A DNA stretch of 64,000 nt from Desulfamplus sp964425195 (GTDB taxonomy: Bacteria > Desulfobacterota > Desulfobacteria > Desulfobacterales > Desulfobacteraceae), in assembly GCA_964425195.1 (NCBI GenBank), contig CAYRLG010000009.1, positions 1 through 64,000 of the forward strand. Direction: 5' to 3'. Positions 17,420 through 26,575 of the stretch are shown here, piece by piece; position 1 is the stretch's first letter, and every line of letters starts with the position of its first letter. A model generated the notes under the pieces. That model was not told the origin of the DNA. It made no database searches and saw nothing but the letters and a program-made list of their open reading frames with translations. The translations under genes were made by a program, and so were the position numbers.

Positions 17420-19234
17420 TTATCTTGGACCAAATGAGTCTTCTTCTATATCAATAACTGCTGTATCGCCTGACATAATAACAGCCATCTTACCAAGAGA
17501 GACAGGCATAACAGAATTGATGTAAAACTGGGCGCTTTTAAGCTGCCCGTCATAAAATGCAATATCTTTACTCTGTGGATTGTTTTTAAGTTTTTCTGTT
17601 GCAATAACTGCTCTCCAAAGAAGCATCCAAGCCATAATTGTGTCGCCTGTAACATCAAGAAATGGGTGAGCATTGGCAAAAGCGTTTAAAACTTCGCCAG
17701 CTCTCATTTTTTCTATCAAATTTTGTCCAACCTCTTTTAATTTAGAAACATTTAGTTCAAGTTGCTCTGCCAAATTTTTAAGCGTATTAAACTCTTTTGC
17801 ACTATTAATTGTCTTTTCTACTTCATCTAATAGATTTGTAAAAGCCTGACCCTTGTTAAGACCAAGTTTTCTTCCTAAAAGATCCATAGCCTGAATGCCG
17901 TTTGTCCCTTCGTATATCTGTGTGATTTTGCAATCTCTTAAAAGCTGCTCTTGAGGATACTCTTTTGTAAATCCATATCCGCCAAAAACTTGAACTCCAA
18001 GGCTACACATCTCAAAAGCTCTGTCAGTTACATAACCTTTTGCTACAGGAATTAAAACATCAATAAGCCCTTGATATCTTAGCTTATCTTCTGAAGTTTT
18101 ACTTAACTTTACCATATCTTCCATAAAGCCAGTATAAAAAAGGATACTTCTCATTGCTTCAGAATTTGATTTCATTGTAAGTAATATACGTCTAATATCA
18201 GGGTGGCGAATAATTGGAACACCAGTTGCATTTTTATCTGTTTCTGTAAGGCTTCTTCCTTGAACTCTGTCTCTTGCATAATTCAAAGCGTTTAGATATG
18301 AAGCAGATGCACATGAAAAACCCTGCATTCCAACATGAAGGCGTGCCTCATTCATCATTACAAACATGGCACTCATTCCCTTGTTCTCCTGTCCTAAAAG
18401 GGTTCCTCTGCAAACCCCTTTGCTTCCAAGAGCCATTGAACAAGTCGGGCTGCCGTGAATGCCCATCTTCTCTTCAATGCCTGTGCAGACGATATCATTA
18501 CGCTCCCCTAAAGAGCCGTCATCATTCACCCAAATCTTAGGAACAAGAAACAGTGATATCCCACCAGTACCAGCAGGAGCACCCTCTATCCTTGCAAGAA
18601 CAGGGTGGATAATGTTGGGCACAAGATCAGTCTCTCCGCTTGAGATAAATATTTTATTGCCAGTTATTGAGTATGTTCCATCACCGTTATTGACAGCTTT
18701 TGTGGTAAGTGCTCCAACATCAGAACCAGCTTCAGGCTCTGTTAAAAGCATAGAACCACCCCACTCACCTGAATACATCTTTTTAAGATAGAGTTTCTTT
18801 TGCTTTTCAGTGCCAAATTTCTCAACAAGTTTACCAGCACCATGGGCTAAAATATTGTGAAGCATAAACGGGTAGTTAGAGCCGTTAAAATAGTTGTTTG
18901 CAGCCAAAGCAACTGTTGCAGGCATACCTTGACCACCCCATTTGGGATCATCACTCATGGCAATCCAGCCGCCCTCTCTAAAAAGAGCGTAAGCCTTGTG
19001 AAATGATTTTGGAACATTCACAACACCGTTTTCAAACTTACATCCCTCTTCATCACCCTCTTTTAAAAGCGGGAAAAGCTCTTTAAGTGCAAGATTTCTT
19101 GCCTCAGAGACAACCATATCAATGGTCTTTTTGTTAAAATCTGCAAACTCTTCATATCTGCTTAAACTCTCAACATTTAACTGCTCGTGTAGAACAAAAT
19201 CGACATCTCTTCTATCTGCAACTACTTGTGCCAT
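17420..19234 (-). CDS. Acyl-CoA dehydrogenase, long form with C-terminal extension
   Basis: A 604-residue FAD enzyme that introduces the alpha-beta double bond in acyl-CoA and passes electrons to ETF. Core motifs are GGSMLLTEPEAGSDVG, NKIFISSGETD, DRVQGRSLTETDKN, VQVFGGYGFTKEYPQEQLLRD and TQIYEGTNGIQAMDLLGRKL, where the Glu of YEGTNG is the usual catalytic base. It is longer than the common 380-residue type, with an N-terminal segment and a helical C-terminal domain (about 470-600) of the AcdA_C kind. It heads the minus-strand beta-oxidation cluster and has a sigma-54-type promoter upstream. Confidence 0.93.
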   Translation of the reverse strand: MAQVVADRRDVDFVLHEQLNVESLSRYEEFADFNKKTIDMVVSEARNLALKELFPLLKEGDEEGCKFENGVVNVPKSFHKAYALFREGGWIAMSDDPKWGGQGMPATVALAANNYFNGSNYPFMLHNILAHGAGKLVEKFGTEKQKKLYLKKMYSGEWGGSMLLTEPEAGSDVGALTTKAVNNGDGTYSITGNKIFISSGETDLVPNIIHPVLARIEGAPAGTGGISLFLVPKIWVNDDGSLGERNDIVCTGIEEKMGIHGSPTCSMALGSKGVCRGTLLGQENKGMSAMFVMMNEARLHVGMQGFSCASASYLNALNYARDRVQGRSLTETDKNATGVPIIRHPDIRRILLTMKSNSEAMRSILFYTGFMEDMVKLSKTSEDKLRYQGLIDVLIPVAKGYVTDRAFEMCSLGVQVFGGYGFTKEYPQEQLLRDCKITQIYEGTNGIQAMDLLGRKLGLNKGQAFTNLLDEVEKTINSAKEFNTLKNLAEQLELNVSKLKEVGQNLIEKMRAGEVLNAFANAHPFLDVTGDTIMAWMLLWRAVIATEKLKNNPQSKDIAFYDGQLKSAQFYINSVMPVSLGKMAVIMSGDTAVIDIEEDSFGPR

Positions 19235-19360
19235 ATTATTTACTATCTCCTTATGCCTATTTTAGCGTTGATAAAATATTATCAACAATTACTAATAATT
19301 ATTTGAATACTAAATATTTACTGAAAAATTTAATAAATTTAAAAAAGTGGAAATTAGAAA

Positions 19361-19376
19361 AGCAAAAAAAATGCCA
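19361..19376 (-). promoter_or_regulatory. Sigma-54 (-24/-12) promoter for the beta-oxidation cluster
   Basis: On the minus strand the sequence TGGCATTTTTTTTGCT matches the sigma-54 consensus TGGCAYRN4TTGCW at every defined position except R. GG and GC are separated by exactly ten bases. The predicted start near 19350 leaves a leader of about 115 nt to the acyl-CoA dehydrogenase ATG at 19234. A sigma-54 activator gene is divergently encoded at 19612. Confidence 0.72.
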
Positions 19377-19451
19377 TACAAATAAATATTATAAAAACAG
19401 ATAATTATAAAACAACCTATATTTTTCTACGCTATAGCAAAGAAAAATAAT

Positions 19452-19500
19452 GTGCTATTTTCCAGTTTATCTGTAAGATTAAAAAACTGGAAAATAGCAC
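19452..19500. promoter_or_regulatory. Perfect 17-bp inverted repeat; candidate activator binding site
   Basis: GTGCTATTTTCCAGTTT at 19452-19468 is exactly complementary to 19484-19500, with a 15-nt spacer. No T tract follows on the plus strand and no gene ends here, so it is not an obvious terminator. Its centre is about 125 bases upstream of the start predicted from the sigma-54 promoter, where enhancer-binding proteins usually sit, and it also lies in front of the activator gene. The rest of the 377-nt gap (19235-19611) is AT-rich with no other clear signal. Confidence 0.55.
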
Positions 19501-19611
19501 GGGAGTAATCATTAACTTTGTTCATATTCAAAGAACAAGAGAGTAGAATTTGCATTTTGATGATATCCAAAATAAAATAGAGTATCATAAAAACATTAAG
19601 GGCTAAAAATT

Positions 19612-21252
19612 ATGCAATTAGATGAAAAAGATTTCTTCAGAGAGGCGACTCTCAAAATATGTGGAAGCCTTGAGATTGAGAGGGCTTTACATCAATGTCT
19701 TCTGTACATTCGTCAATTTATACCAGCAGATCAGATGGGTTTTCATGTCTATCATAGGGATGTGGGAGTTGTTGAAACTGTTGCGTATGCGACTCCTGAA
19801 GCTGGAAGAATCATGTCTGTAAAGATAAAACTGAGTCAACAGGCAATTATGCAGATTGAAGCACAACGTTCTGTAAGGATAAGGGTAATTGATAGGCTTG
19901 CAGATGATCCTGTTGCTTCGCCAGTTGCTCAAAGAATGAATGCATTAGAGCTGTCTGCTGTGGTTCTGGATCTTGTTTTAGATAGAACAATGCTTGGTGT
20001 CTTTTCAGTTTTTAATAATGGTAAAGAAAAATTCTCTCAAGAACATGTCAACCTTTTAAAACTTTTGAGTAAACCTTGTGCCATTGCATTAACAAACAGC
20101 TTAAGATACAGAGAACTTAAAAATCTTAAAGAGATGCTTGCTGATGATAACAGGTATCTGCAAGAGGAACTCAATAAAATTTCAGGCGAAAAGGTTATCG
20201 GTGCAGATGGTGGTTTAAAAGATGTGATGCGTATGGTTCATCAAGTTGCTCCGCTTGACAGCCCTGTTCTTCTGCTTGGAGAGACTGGAACTGGAAAAGA
20301 GGTTATTGCAAACGCAATTCATAATCTCTCTTTACGTAAAGATCGTCCGTTTATTAAAGTAAATTGTGGTGCAATTCCAGCCTCTCTTATTGATAGTGAG
20401 CTTTTCGGGTATGAAAAAGGTGCTTTTACAGGGGCAGTTAATACAAAAAGAGGACGAATTGAGCGTGCTCAAGGTGGAACTCTTTTTTTAGATGAGATAG
20501 GAGAGCTTTCAAAAGATGCACAGATTCGTCTTCTGCGTGTGCTTCAAACAAAGGAGATTGATAGAGTTGGAGGAAGTGAAACAATAAAGATAAATATCAG
20601 GGTAATTGCAGCTACTCATAGAAATCTTGAGACGATGATGCACCAGAAAAAATTTAGGGCGGATCTATTTTTTAGGCTTAGAGTCTTTCCAATCACAATT
20701 CCTCCGTTACGAGCAAGACGAGAGGATATACCTGATCTTGTTCACCATTTTATATTAAAAAAATCAGGAGAGATGAAGCGAGAAGTTATTCCTAAACCCT
20801 CTTTTGAAGCAATGGAACGTCTTATGAATTACCATTGGACTGGAAATATTAGAGAACTTGAAAATTTAGTTGAGCGTTCCCTTATACTTGAACAGGGAGA
20901 AAATCTTTTTTTTAGGGAGATAGCAAACCCACAAGATGGTAAACAATCGGTCAAATCAGAGTTTTTTGATGTATCTTCAGAAGATGTTTCAGCTATCCCC
21001 GAATCTGATACCATTAACAACGATGATAGCAATATATCTATTAGCTATAACTTAGGTTTGGAGAAAAAACTCTCTTCACTTGATGATGTTATTGCAAATC
21101 ATATTAAAGATGCTCTTAAAATTTGTAATGGTAGGGTAGAGGGGGGGAAAGGGGCTGCTAAGTTGCTTGATATAAACCCATCTACCTTAAGAAAAAGGAT
21201 GAAGAAACTTGGAATCACGTTTGGACGAAAAAACAGACCAAAAAACAGTTGA
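19612..21252 (+). CDS. Sigma-54-dependent transcriptional activator with GAF sensor domain
   Basis: A 546-residue enhancer-binding protein. Residues about 10-170 form a GAF-type sensor, then a short coiled linker. The AAA+ domain (about 200-430) has Walker A GETGTGKE, the sigma-54-contact loop GAFTGA, Walker B GGTLFLDEIGEL and the arginine-finger region RADLFFRL. The C terminus (about 490-546) is a Fis-type helix-turn-helix: GRVEGGKGAAKLLDINPSTLRKRMKKLG. No receiver domain is present, so it should respond to a small ligand or partner, perhaps an acyl or acyl-CoA signal given the divergent beta-oxidation cluster, which is inference. Confidence 0.92.
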   Translation: MQLDEKDFFREATLKICGSLEIERALHQCLLYIRQFIPADQMGFHVYHRDVGVVETVAYATPEAGRIMSVKIKLSQQAIMQIEAQRSVRIRVIDRLADDPVASPVAQRMNALELSAVVLDLVLDRTMLGVFSVFNNGKEKFSQEHVNLLKLLSKPCAIALTNSLRYRELKNLKEMLADDNRYLQEELNKISGEKVIGADGGLKDVMRMVHQVAPLDSPVLLLGETGTGKEVIANAIHNLSLRKDRPFIKVNCGAIPASLIDSELFGYEKGAFTGAVNTKRGRIERAQGGTLFLDEIGELSKDAQIRLLRVLQTKEIDRVGGSETIKINIRVIAATHRNLETMMHQKKFRADLFFRLRVFPITIPPLRARREDIPDLVHHFILKKSGEMKREVIPKPSFEAMERLMNYHWTGNIRELENLVERSLILEQGENLFFREIANPQDGKQSVKSEFFDVSSEDVSAIPESDTINNDDSNISISYNLGLEKKLSSLDDVIANHIKDALKICNGRVEGGKGAAKLLDINPSTLRKRMKKLGITFGRKNRPKNS

Positions 21253-21310
21253 CTTTTAAGTTGTTTTTTTATTGACAAGGTTTCAGAACTCTTTTAAAGG
21301 TAATTCATAC

Positions 21311-21336
21311 TAATAAAGTATGGATATACTTTATTA
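21311..21336. promoter_or_regulatory. Perfect 11-bp palindrome upstream of hmcA; candidate operator
   Basis: TAATAAAGTAT (21311-21321) and its exact complement ATACTTTATTA (21326-21336) flank GGAT, about 70 bases before the hmcA start. A TTGACA hexamer lies at 21272-21277, but no convincing -10 follows at standard spacing. The position and symmetry fit an operator, for example for the Rrf2-type regulator at the end of the operon; this link is inference. Confidence 0.5.
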
Positions 21337-21406
21337 TGCTCCCTCCTAAATAATTTTAAGGTACAAAAAACCGTCAAATTTCATGATTCAACAAGAGGAA
21401 ATAACC

Positions 21407-23101
21407 ATGTCTAAAAAAAGTTTATCTCTGAGGTTGATTTGTCTGTGCTGTACAACCTTGCTTCTATTGCTGTTTATGGAGCAGACGACCATTTATGGCA
21501 GTAACACAGGGGAACTCAAACAAGGGAGGTCAGATACTATTTTAATTAACCTCCCAACTATTCCGGGTGGAGAACAGATGCCGGGAGTAGAATTTTTACA
21601 TGATCTCCATACTGAACAAGTAAAGGAGAACGATTGTAGTGTCTGTCACTTAAAGGATGATGAGAGATTTGTTTTTAAGTTCAAACGTCTTAAAGATACA
21701 ACTACCGAGACTGATATGGCAATCTACCATGACAACTGTATTTCATGCCATGATGAAGCAAAAAGATCGGGGAAGCAAAGTGGTCCTCTAAAAGCTCAGT
21801 GCAGAGATTGCCATAGTACTAAGTCTTTTGCTGATTCAACATGGAGTCCAATTGACTTTGATAAGTCTCTCCACTACCGCCATGAAAAGGCAAAGAATAT
21901 AGTTGGCATAAAGAAAGTACAAGAGCCAACAGTTAGTGGAGAAAAAGAGCCGAATTGCGGAGCTTGCCATCACAGCTATGACGAAAAAACAGAGAAGATA
22001 TTTTACGAAAAAGGGAAAGAGGATTCATGTTTTTACTGCCACAAGGATGTTAAAATTGGTAAAGCTGACTCCATGCGTAACGTATCCCATGATAGCTGTG
22101 TAAACTGCCACCTTGTTGAGATGAAGAACTTTGCAGGTCCAATAAACTGCAAGGGCTGCCACGATATTGAGCAGCGGAAAAAAATTGAGAAACTTCAAGA
22201 TGTGCCACGCCTGAAAAGAGAGCAGCCAGATGTAACGATAATGGCAGGTTGGAGTGTTCCATCTGCACCACCAGCAGATTCTGCATCTACCTCTTCTAAT
22301 GTAGATGCCTTAAAGCCTGAAGAGCTTAATAAAATTGTAAAAACTCACATGAAGCCGGTTGCTTTTAACCATCAGGAACATGAGAAATCCTCTAAAAACT
22401 GTAGAACCTGCCATCACGGGAGCTTGGATAGTTGTAAAGAGTGCCATACGGTTGCTGGTAATGAAAAAGGAGCATTTGTTAAACTTGAGAAGGTAATGCA
22501 CGATCCTAAAAGCGATAATAGTTGTATTGGCTGCCATAATAACTATAAAAAACTTTCTGACTGTGCTGGCTGCCACTCTCAAATGCCAAGTAAATCATTT
22601 GCAGATAATGACAAGAGCTGCTCTACATGCCATGAAGTGGATGCTGAGGCACTTAATTTGGTTTCAGCAGATGCAGCTGCGATATCAGAGACTGCAGCTA
22701 AAATAGTTCAGGGGCGTAATAGCAATTTTAAGAAAGTTGCAGATGACAAAATTCCTGAGCGGATCAATATCGGTTATATTAGCGATAAATATGAGGCTTC
22801 AGACTTTCCACATAAAAAAGTAATCAATTCAATTAAAAAAAGAATTGAAAAAAGCGGTATGGCACAGACTTTTCATGGTGATGAAACAACCCTTTGCATG
22901 GGATGCCACCATAACAGTCTGCCTACAGAGACTCCTCAAAAATGTGGTTCATGTCATGGTAAAACAGAAGCTGTAAAAGGCGATGGCAGACCTGGGCTTA
23001 AAGGAGCATACCACGGTCAATGTATTGCTTGTCATCAAAATATGAAAATTGAGACTGTTGCGGCAACTGATTGCAACAAGTGCCATAAAGAGAAGAAATA
23101 A
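21407..23101 (+). CDS. hmcA: HmcA-type 16-haem high-molecular-weight cytochrome c
   Basis: About 564 residues with an N-terminal signal sequence. I count sixteen CxxCH haem-binding motifs, from CSVCH to CNKCH, the number found in Desulfovibrio HmcA, with many additional His residues for bis-His ligation. HmcA is the periplasmic electron entry of the Hmc complex and exchanges electrons with hydrogenases or cytochrome c3. The start at 21407 was chosen because GAGGAA lies just before this ATG; an in-frame upstream start would add eight residues before the Lys-rich n-region. A Pro/Ala/Ser-rich linker sits near residue 290. Confidence 0.93.
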   Translation: MSKKSLSLRLICLCCTTLLLLLFMEQTTIYGSNTGELKQGRSDTILINLPTIPGGEQMPGVEFLHDLHTEQVKENDCSVCHLKDDERFVFKFKRLKDTTTETDMAIYHDNCISCHDEAKRSGKQSGPLKAQCRDCHSTKSFADSTWSPIDFDKSLHYRHEKAKNIVGIKKVQEPTVSGEKEPNCGACHHSYDEKTEKIFYEKGKEDSCFYCHKDVKIGKADSMRNVSHDSCVNCHLVEMKNFAGPINCKGCHDIEQRKKIEKLQDVPRLKREQPDVTIMAGWSVPSAPPADSASTSSNVDALKPEELNKIVKTHMKPVAFNHQEHEKSSKNCRTCHHGSLDSCKECHTVAGNEKGAFVKLEKVMHDPKSDNSCIGCHNNYKKLSDCAGCHSQMPSKSFADNDKSCSTCHEVDAEALNLVSADAAAISETAAKIVQGRNSNFKKVADDKIPERINIGYISDKYEASDFPHKKVINSIKKRIEKSGMAQTFHGDETTLCMGCHHNSLPTETPQKCGSCHGKTEAVKGDGRPGLKGAYHGQCIACHQNMKIETVAATDCNKCHKEKK

Positions 23102-23181
23102 CAAGTTTATAAACATATACTCTGGCAAAGGTAATAATAAGGTAGCATAATTTATACTTGAGCAAAAAATAGAGGATTAAT

Positions 23182-24345
23182 ATGACAATTACCCGAAGGA
23201 AATTTTTGGGCTGGATAGGCGGAGCGGCAGCAGGTTCAGCAACTCTTGCCGGAACCGTTGCTCATGGTGCATCCAATAAGGAATTTAAAGGCTATCCCGG
23301 CAGTTTTGGTGTTTTGCATGATATAACAAAGTGTATTGGATGTCGTAAATGCGAACAGGCTTGCAGTGAGGTGAATGCAATGCCTGCTCCTAATAAGCCA
23401 TTTGACGATTTGAGCGTATTGGAAGAGGAGAGACGGACAACCGTTACTACACACACGGTTGTCAATAAATTCAATAGAAGAGATTTTGATAAATCAGCTA
23501 ATTCTCAATTAGGAAATGGAGAAGAAGATAGAGTTGATGAGTCAGGAGGCGGCAAACAGATTATAAACAGTTCAGGCAGTCTATTTGTAAAGAAACAGTG
23601 TAACCACTGTCTTGAGCCTGCTTGTGCATCTGCCTGCTTTGTCAATGCCTTTAAAAAAGATAGAACTGGTGCAGTAACATATAACGCCTCTCTTTGTGTT
23701 GGGTGTCGTTATTGCATGGTAGCCTGCCCTTTTAACATTCCAACTTATGAATATGATGAACCATTAACACCAAGAGTTATGAAATGCACTTTATGTCTTC
23801 CGCGTATTCAAGAAGGAAAACTTCCGGCGTGTGTGGAGATATGCCCTAAAGAGGCATTGGTCTTTGGAGAGAGGGAAGAGCTGATAAAACAGGCGAGAAT
23901 GAGGATTCAAAAATATCCTGACAAGTATGTTGATCATATTTATGGTGAACATGAGATGGGAGGAACAAGCTGGCTTTATCTCTCTCCAGTCCGGTTCAGC
24001 GAAGTTGGGATGAGAGAAGATTTAGGAACTAACTCTGCTCCTGAACTTACTGCTGGCGCACTATCTGCTGTTCCTATTGTTGTGGGGCTTTGGCCAGTAC
24101 TTTTGACAGGTATATACGCTATCTCAAAAAGAAAGGATAAAATTGCACAAGAGGAGCAGAAAGAGGCAGTTGCAAAGGCAAAGGAAGATGCTCAAGAGCA
24201 GATGGCATTAAAACTTGAAGAACTTAAGAAAAAAATGAATAAAGAGAGAGAGATTGCTATTAAAGCAGAGGTTAAAAAAGCATTGGATCAGGCTGCTAAG
24301 GCATCAGAAGCTAAAGCTGCAAAACTATCAGAGGAGGAACAATAG
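23182..24345 (+). CDS. hmcB: HmcB-type Fe-S electron transfer subunit with Tat signal
   Basis: A 387-residue ferredoxin-like subunit. It has a twin-arginine signal (TRRKFLGW at 4-11) and four cysteine clusters: CIGCRKCEQAC, CNHCLEPACASAC, CVGCRYCMVAC and CTLCLPRIQEGKLPACVEIC, enough for four [4Fe-4S] centres. A membrane helix near 290-310 (SAVPIVVGLWPVLLTGIYAI) anchors it. A charged coiled-coil tail of about 70 residues, rich in Lys, Glu and Ala, follows on the cytoplasmic side. It should pass electrons from HmcA to the NrfD-like subunit encoded immediately downstream. Confidence 0.92.
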   Translation: MTITRRKFLGWIGGAAAGSATLAGTVAHGASNKEFKGYPGSFGVLHDITKCIGCRKCEQACSEVNAMPAPNKPFDDLSVLEEERRTTVTTHTVVNKFNRRDFDKSANSQLGNGEEDRVDESGGGKQIINSSGSLFVKKQCNHCLEPACASACFVNAFKKDRTGAVTYNASLCVGCRYCMVACPFNIPTYEYDEPLTPRVMKCTLCLPRIQEGKLPACVEICPKEALVFGEREELIKQARMRIQKYPDKYVDHIYGEHEMGGTSWLYLSPVRFSEVGMREDLGTNSAPELTAGALSAVPIVVGLWPVLLTGIYAISKRKDKIAQEEQKEAVAKAKEDAQEQMALKLEELKKKMNKEREIAIKAEVKKALDQAAKASEAKAAKLSEEEQ

Positions 24346-25578
24346 ATGACGCTGCAAAATATCTCTATAAAAAGCAGATTGATAAATAGTCCCCTGATAA
24401 GAAAGATTGAGTGGACACCGGTTAATATTATTACTGCCATTATACTGGTGATAGGTTTTTTTCTGACAGCTGCACGTTTCTTCGGCGGACTTGGTACAGT
24501 TACAAATCTTGATGACAATAATCCGTGGGGAGTTTGGATCGGCTTTGATCTTCTTTGCGGTGTTGCTCTTGCAGCAGGAGGCTATGTAACCTCATCAGCA
24601 TGTTATATATTTGGGCTTAAAAGATTTCACTCTGCCGTCAGACCCGCAATCCTTACAGCTTTTTTGGGTTACGCTTTGGTTGTATTTGCCCTTAACTATG
24701 ATGTAGGACGACCTTGGAGGCTTCCATATCCGATTTTTTACTCACCAGGAACATCATCGTTGTTATTTGAGGTGGGTCTATGCGTTTTTCTCTACCTTAA
24801 TGTTCTATTTATCGAGTTTACACCCGCAGCATTTGAGTGGCTTGGTTTAAAAAAAATCCGCAGTTTTGTTGTTGGTTTAACAATGCTTCTCACTATTTTT
24901 GGTGTTGTGCTCTCCACACTGCACCAATCTTCGCTTGGTGCTCTTTTTTTAATTGCTCCATCTAAACTCCACCCATTGTGGTATTCAGGTTATCTTCCAG
25001 TTTATTTTTTTATCTCAAGCATGTTTGCAGGTATGTCAATGGTAATTTTTGAGGGAAGTCTTGCACATAAATATCTTCATCATAAGATGGACGATACCCA
25101 CTTAAGCGAGAGTGATGGTGTTGTTTTAGGATTTTCCAAAGCTGCCTCATTTGTGATGATGGGATATCTTGGCATTAAGCTGATAGGTCTTGCTATTGAC
25201 AATAATTGGAACTACCTCTTTACAGGATGGGGAGTCTGGTTTCTGTTTGAACTTATAGGTTTTGTCGCTGTTCCTGCATTTATGTATGCAGTTGCTGCTC
25301 GTGATAAAAATGTAAAACTTGCTCGTACTGCCTCTGTTTTTGCCGTTCTTGGCATTATATTGAACCGGCTGAATATCTCTCTTATAGCTTTTAACTGGCA
25401 TCTGCCTTCATCGCAGCGTTATTTTCCAAGCTGGATGGAGATCGCTACTTCAGTGTTTATTGTAACTCTGGGTATTGTCGTGTATAGGTTTATTACAGCT
25501 TATATGCCGATACTTTACGAACATCCTGATTACAAACATGATAATTCAAATCAAAACCTTGACTCCCATGACGATTAA
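24346..25578 (+). CDS. hmcC: HmcC-type NrfD-like membrane subunit
   Basis: A 410-residue polytopic protein with about ten membrane helices of the NrfD/PsrC family. Typical signatures are NPWGVWIGFDLLCGVALAAGG, a YDVGRPWRLPYP loop, and STLHQSSLGALFLIAPSKLHPLW in the quinone-site region. In Hmc it forms the membrane core with HmcD and HmcE. The ATG follows the hmcB stop with no gap, and its Shine-Dalgarno sequence GAGGAGG lies inside the hmcB end, so translation is coupled. Confidence 0.92.
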   Translation: MTLQNISIKSRLINSPLIRKIEWTPVNIITAIILVIGFFLTAARFFGGLGTVTNLDDNNPWGVWIGFDLLCGVALAAGGYVTSSACYIFGLKRFHSAVRPAILTAFLGYALVVFALNYDVGRPWRLPYPIFYSPGTSSLLFEVGLCVFLYLNVLFIEFTPAAFEWLGLKKIRSFVVGLTMLLTIFGVVLSTLHQSSLGALFLIAPSKLHPLWYSGYLPVYFFISSMFAGMSMVIFEGSLAHKYLHHKMDDTHLSESDGVVLGFSKAASFVMMGYLGIKLIGLAIDNNWNYLFTGWGVWFLFELIGFVAVPAFMYAVAARDKNVKLARTASVFAVLGIILNRLNISLIAFNWHLPSSQRYFPSWMEIATSVFIVTLGIVVYRFITAYMPILYEHPDYKHDNSNQNLDSHDD

Positions 25579-25661
25579 GCTGATGATAAAGTTCAACTAT
25601 TAATCATATTATGTGTAATTAATTATTTAACTGGAAAGATATATTTAGGAGATAGTTATTA

Positions 25662-25805
25662 ATGGAACACATCTTTTATACTCTTCAAGATTTTATGGTG
25701 CATACCAAAGGTATTACCTATCTGATTATGGGTGGACTTTTGATAGCTCTGCCTCTTTTCTGGCTTTTTCTAACCGGAAGAGATGAGAAGAACAAAACAT
25801 TCTGA
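25662..25805 (+). CDS. hmcD: HmcD-type small membrane subunit
   Basis: A 47-residue single-helix protein reading MEHIFYTLQDF, then a helix around YLIMGGLLIALPLFWLFLTG and a charged tail DEKNKTF. AGGAGAT lies about ten bases before the ATG. Its place between the NrfD-like and cytochrome-b-like genes, and its size, match hmcD of Desulfovibrio, which encodes a very small membrane protein. Function within the complex is not known. Confidence 0.82.
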   Translation: MEHIFYTLQDFMVHTKGITYLIMGGLLIALPLFWLFLTGRDEKNKTF

Positions 25806-25824
25806 ACAAAAGGAGATACTATTA

Positions 25825-26502
25825 ATGTATGAATTTATAACAGGCTTCATGTTCTGGTTGGCTCTTGGCGTCTGTCTCACTGGAATGATTGTCCGCACAG
25901 TTTTGTATTTCAGGGGGCTTCAGTGGAATCTTGATCGTGTGGCTTATAAAGCCTATCCAGTTGAAGGCTTGAAAGGTGCTATACGCTCGATATACAAATG
26001 GATTATGCCTTTTGGAACACATGGGTGGAGGAAACAGCCTTTTATGACCGTTATTTTCTTCTCGTTTCATATAGGAGCTGTTTGTGTGCCTCTGTTTCTT
26101 CTTGCACACAATCTTTTTCTTAAAGAGAAATTGGGCTTTAGTTTTGTTTCAATCAATGGTGGTTTAGCTGATTTTTTGACTTGGCTTGTCGTTATAAGCA
26201 CTATTTTTATCATATTAAGAAGATTAGCTCTTCCTGAGGTAAGAATTCTTACAAATTGGTATGACTATCTTATAATTTTTATTTCAATAACTCCTTTTAT
26301 TACAGGGCTTATGGCAAGATATGAGGTTGGAAGCTATTCGTTTTGGCTGCTGGCTCATATTATCAGTGGTGAAATTTTGCTTTTCGCCATTCCATTTACA
26401 AAGCTGTCGCATGTATTTCTCTTTTTTGCCTCTCGTGCCCAGTTGGGCATGGATTATGGAATTAAACGCGGTGGTCTAAAAGGTACGGTGATGGATTGGT
26501 AG
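25825..26502 (+). CDS. hmcE: HmcE-type cytochrome b-like membrane subunit
   Basis: About 225 residues with five to six membrane helices, resembling the gamma subunit of respiratory nitrate reductase and HmcE/DsrM. Histidines in hydrophobic segments (FHIGAVCVPLFLLAHN, FWLLAHIISGEILLFAIPFTKLSHV) are candidate haem b ligands. The start at 25825 follows AAAGGAGA at good spacing; an earlier in-frame ATG would add a hydrophilic stretch that overlaps hmcD. It probably exchanges electrons with menaquinone or with HmcF. Confidence 0.87.
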   Translation: MYEFITGFMFWLALGVCLTGMIVRTVLYFRGLQWNLDRVAYKAYPVEGLKGAIRSIYKWIMPFGTHGWRKQPFMTVIFFSFHIGAVCVPLFLLAHNLFLKEKLGFSFVSINGGLADFLTWLVVISTIFIILRRLALPEVRILTNWYDYLIIFISITPFITGLMARYEVGSYSFWLLAHIISGEILLFAIPFTKLSHVFLFFASRAQLGMDYGIKRGGLKGTVMDW

Positions 26503-26530
26503 TAAGAGTTGGTTAATATCTGTGACTTTT

Positions 26531-26558
26531 GGGGAACACCCTTGTGGTTACCCTTTTT
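26531..26558 (+). terminator. Intercistronic hairpin with T run between hmcE and hmcF
   Basis: GGGGAACAC and GTGGTTACCC can form a short bulged stem around a CCTT loop, directly followed by five T residues and then the hmcF ribosome site. It resembles a weak intrinsic terminator or a processing hairpin and could set the hmcF dose relative to the membrane subunits. Confidence 0.35.
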
Positions 26559-26575
26559 AAGGAGAATTTAAACCC

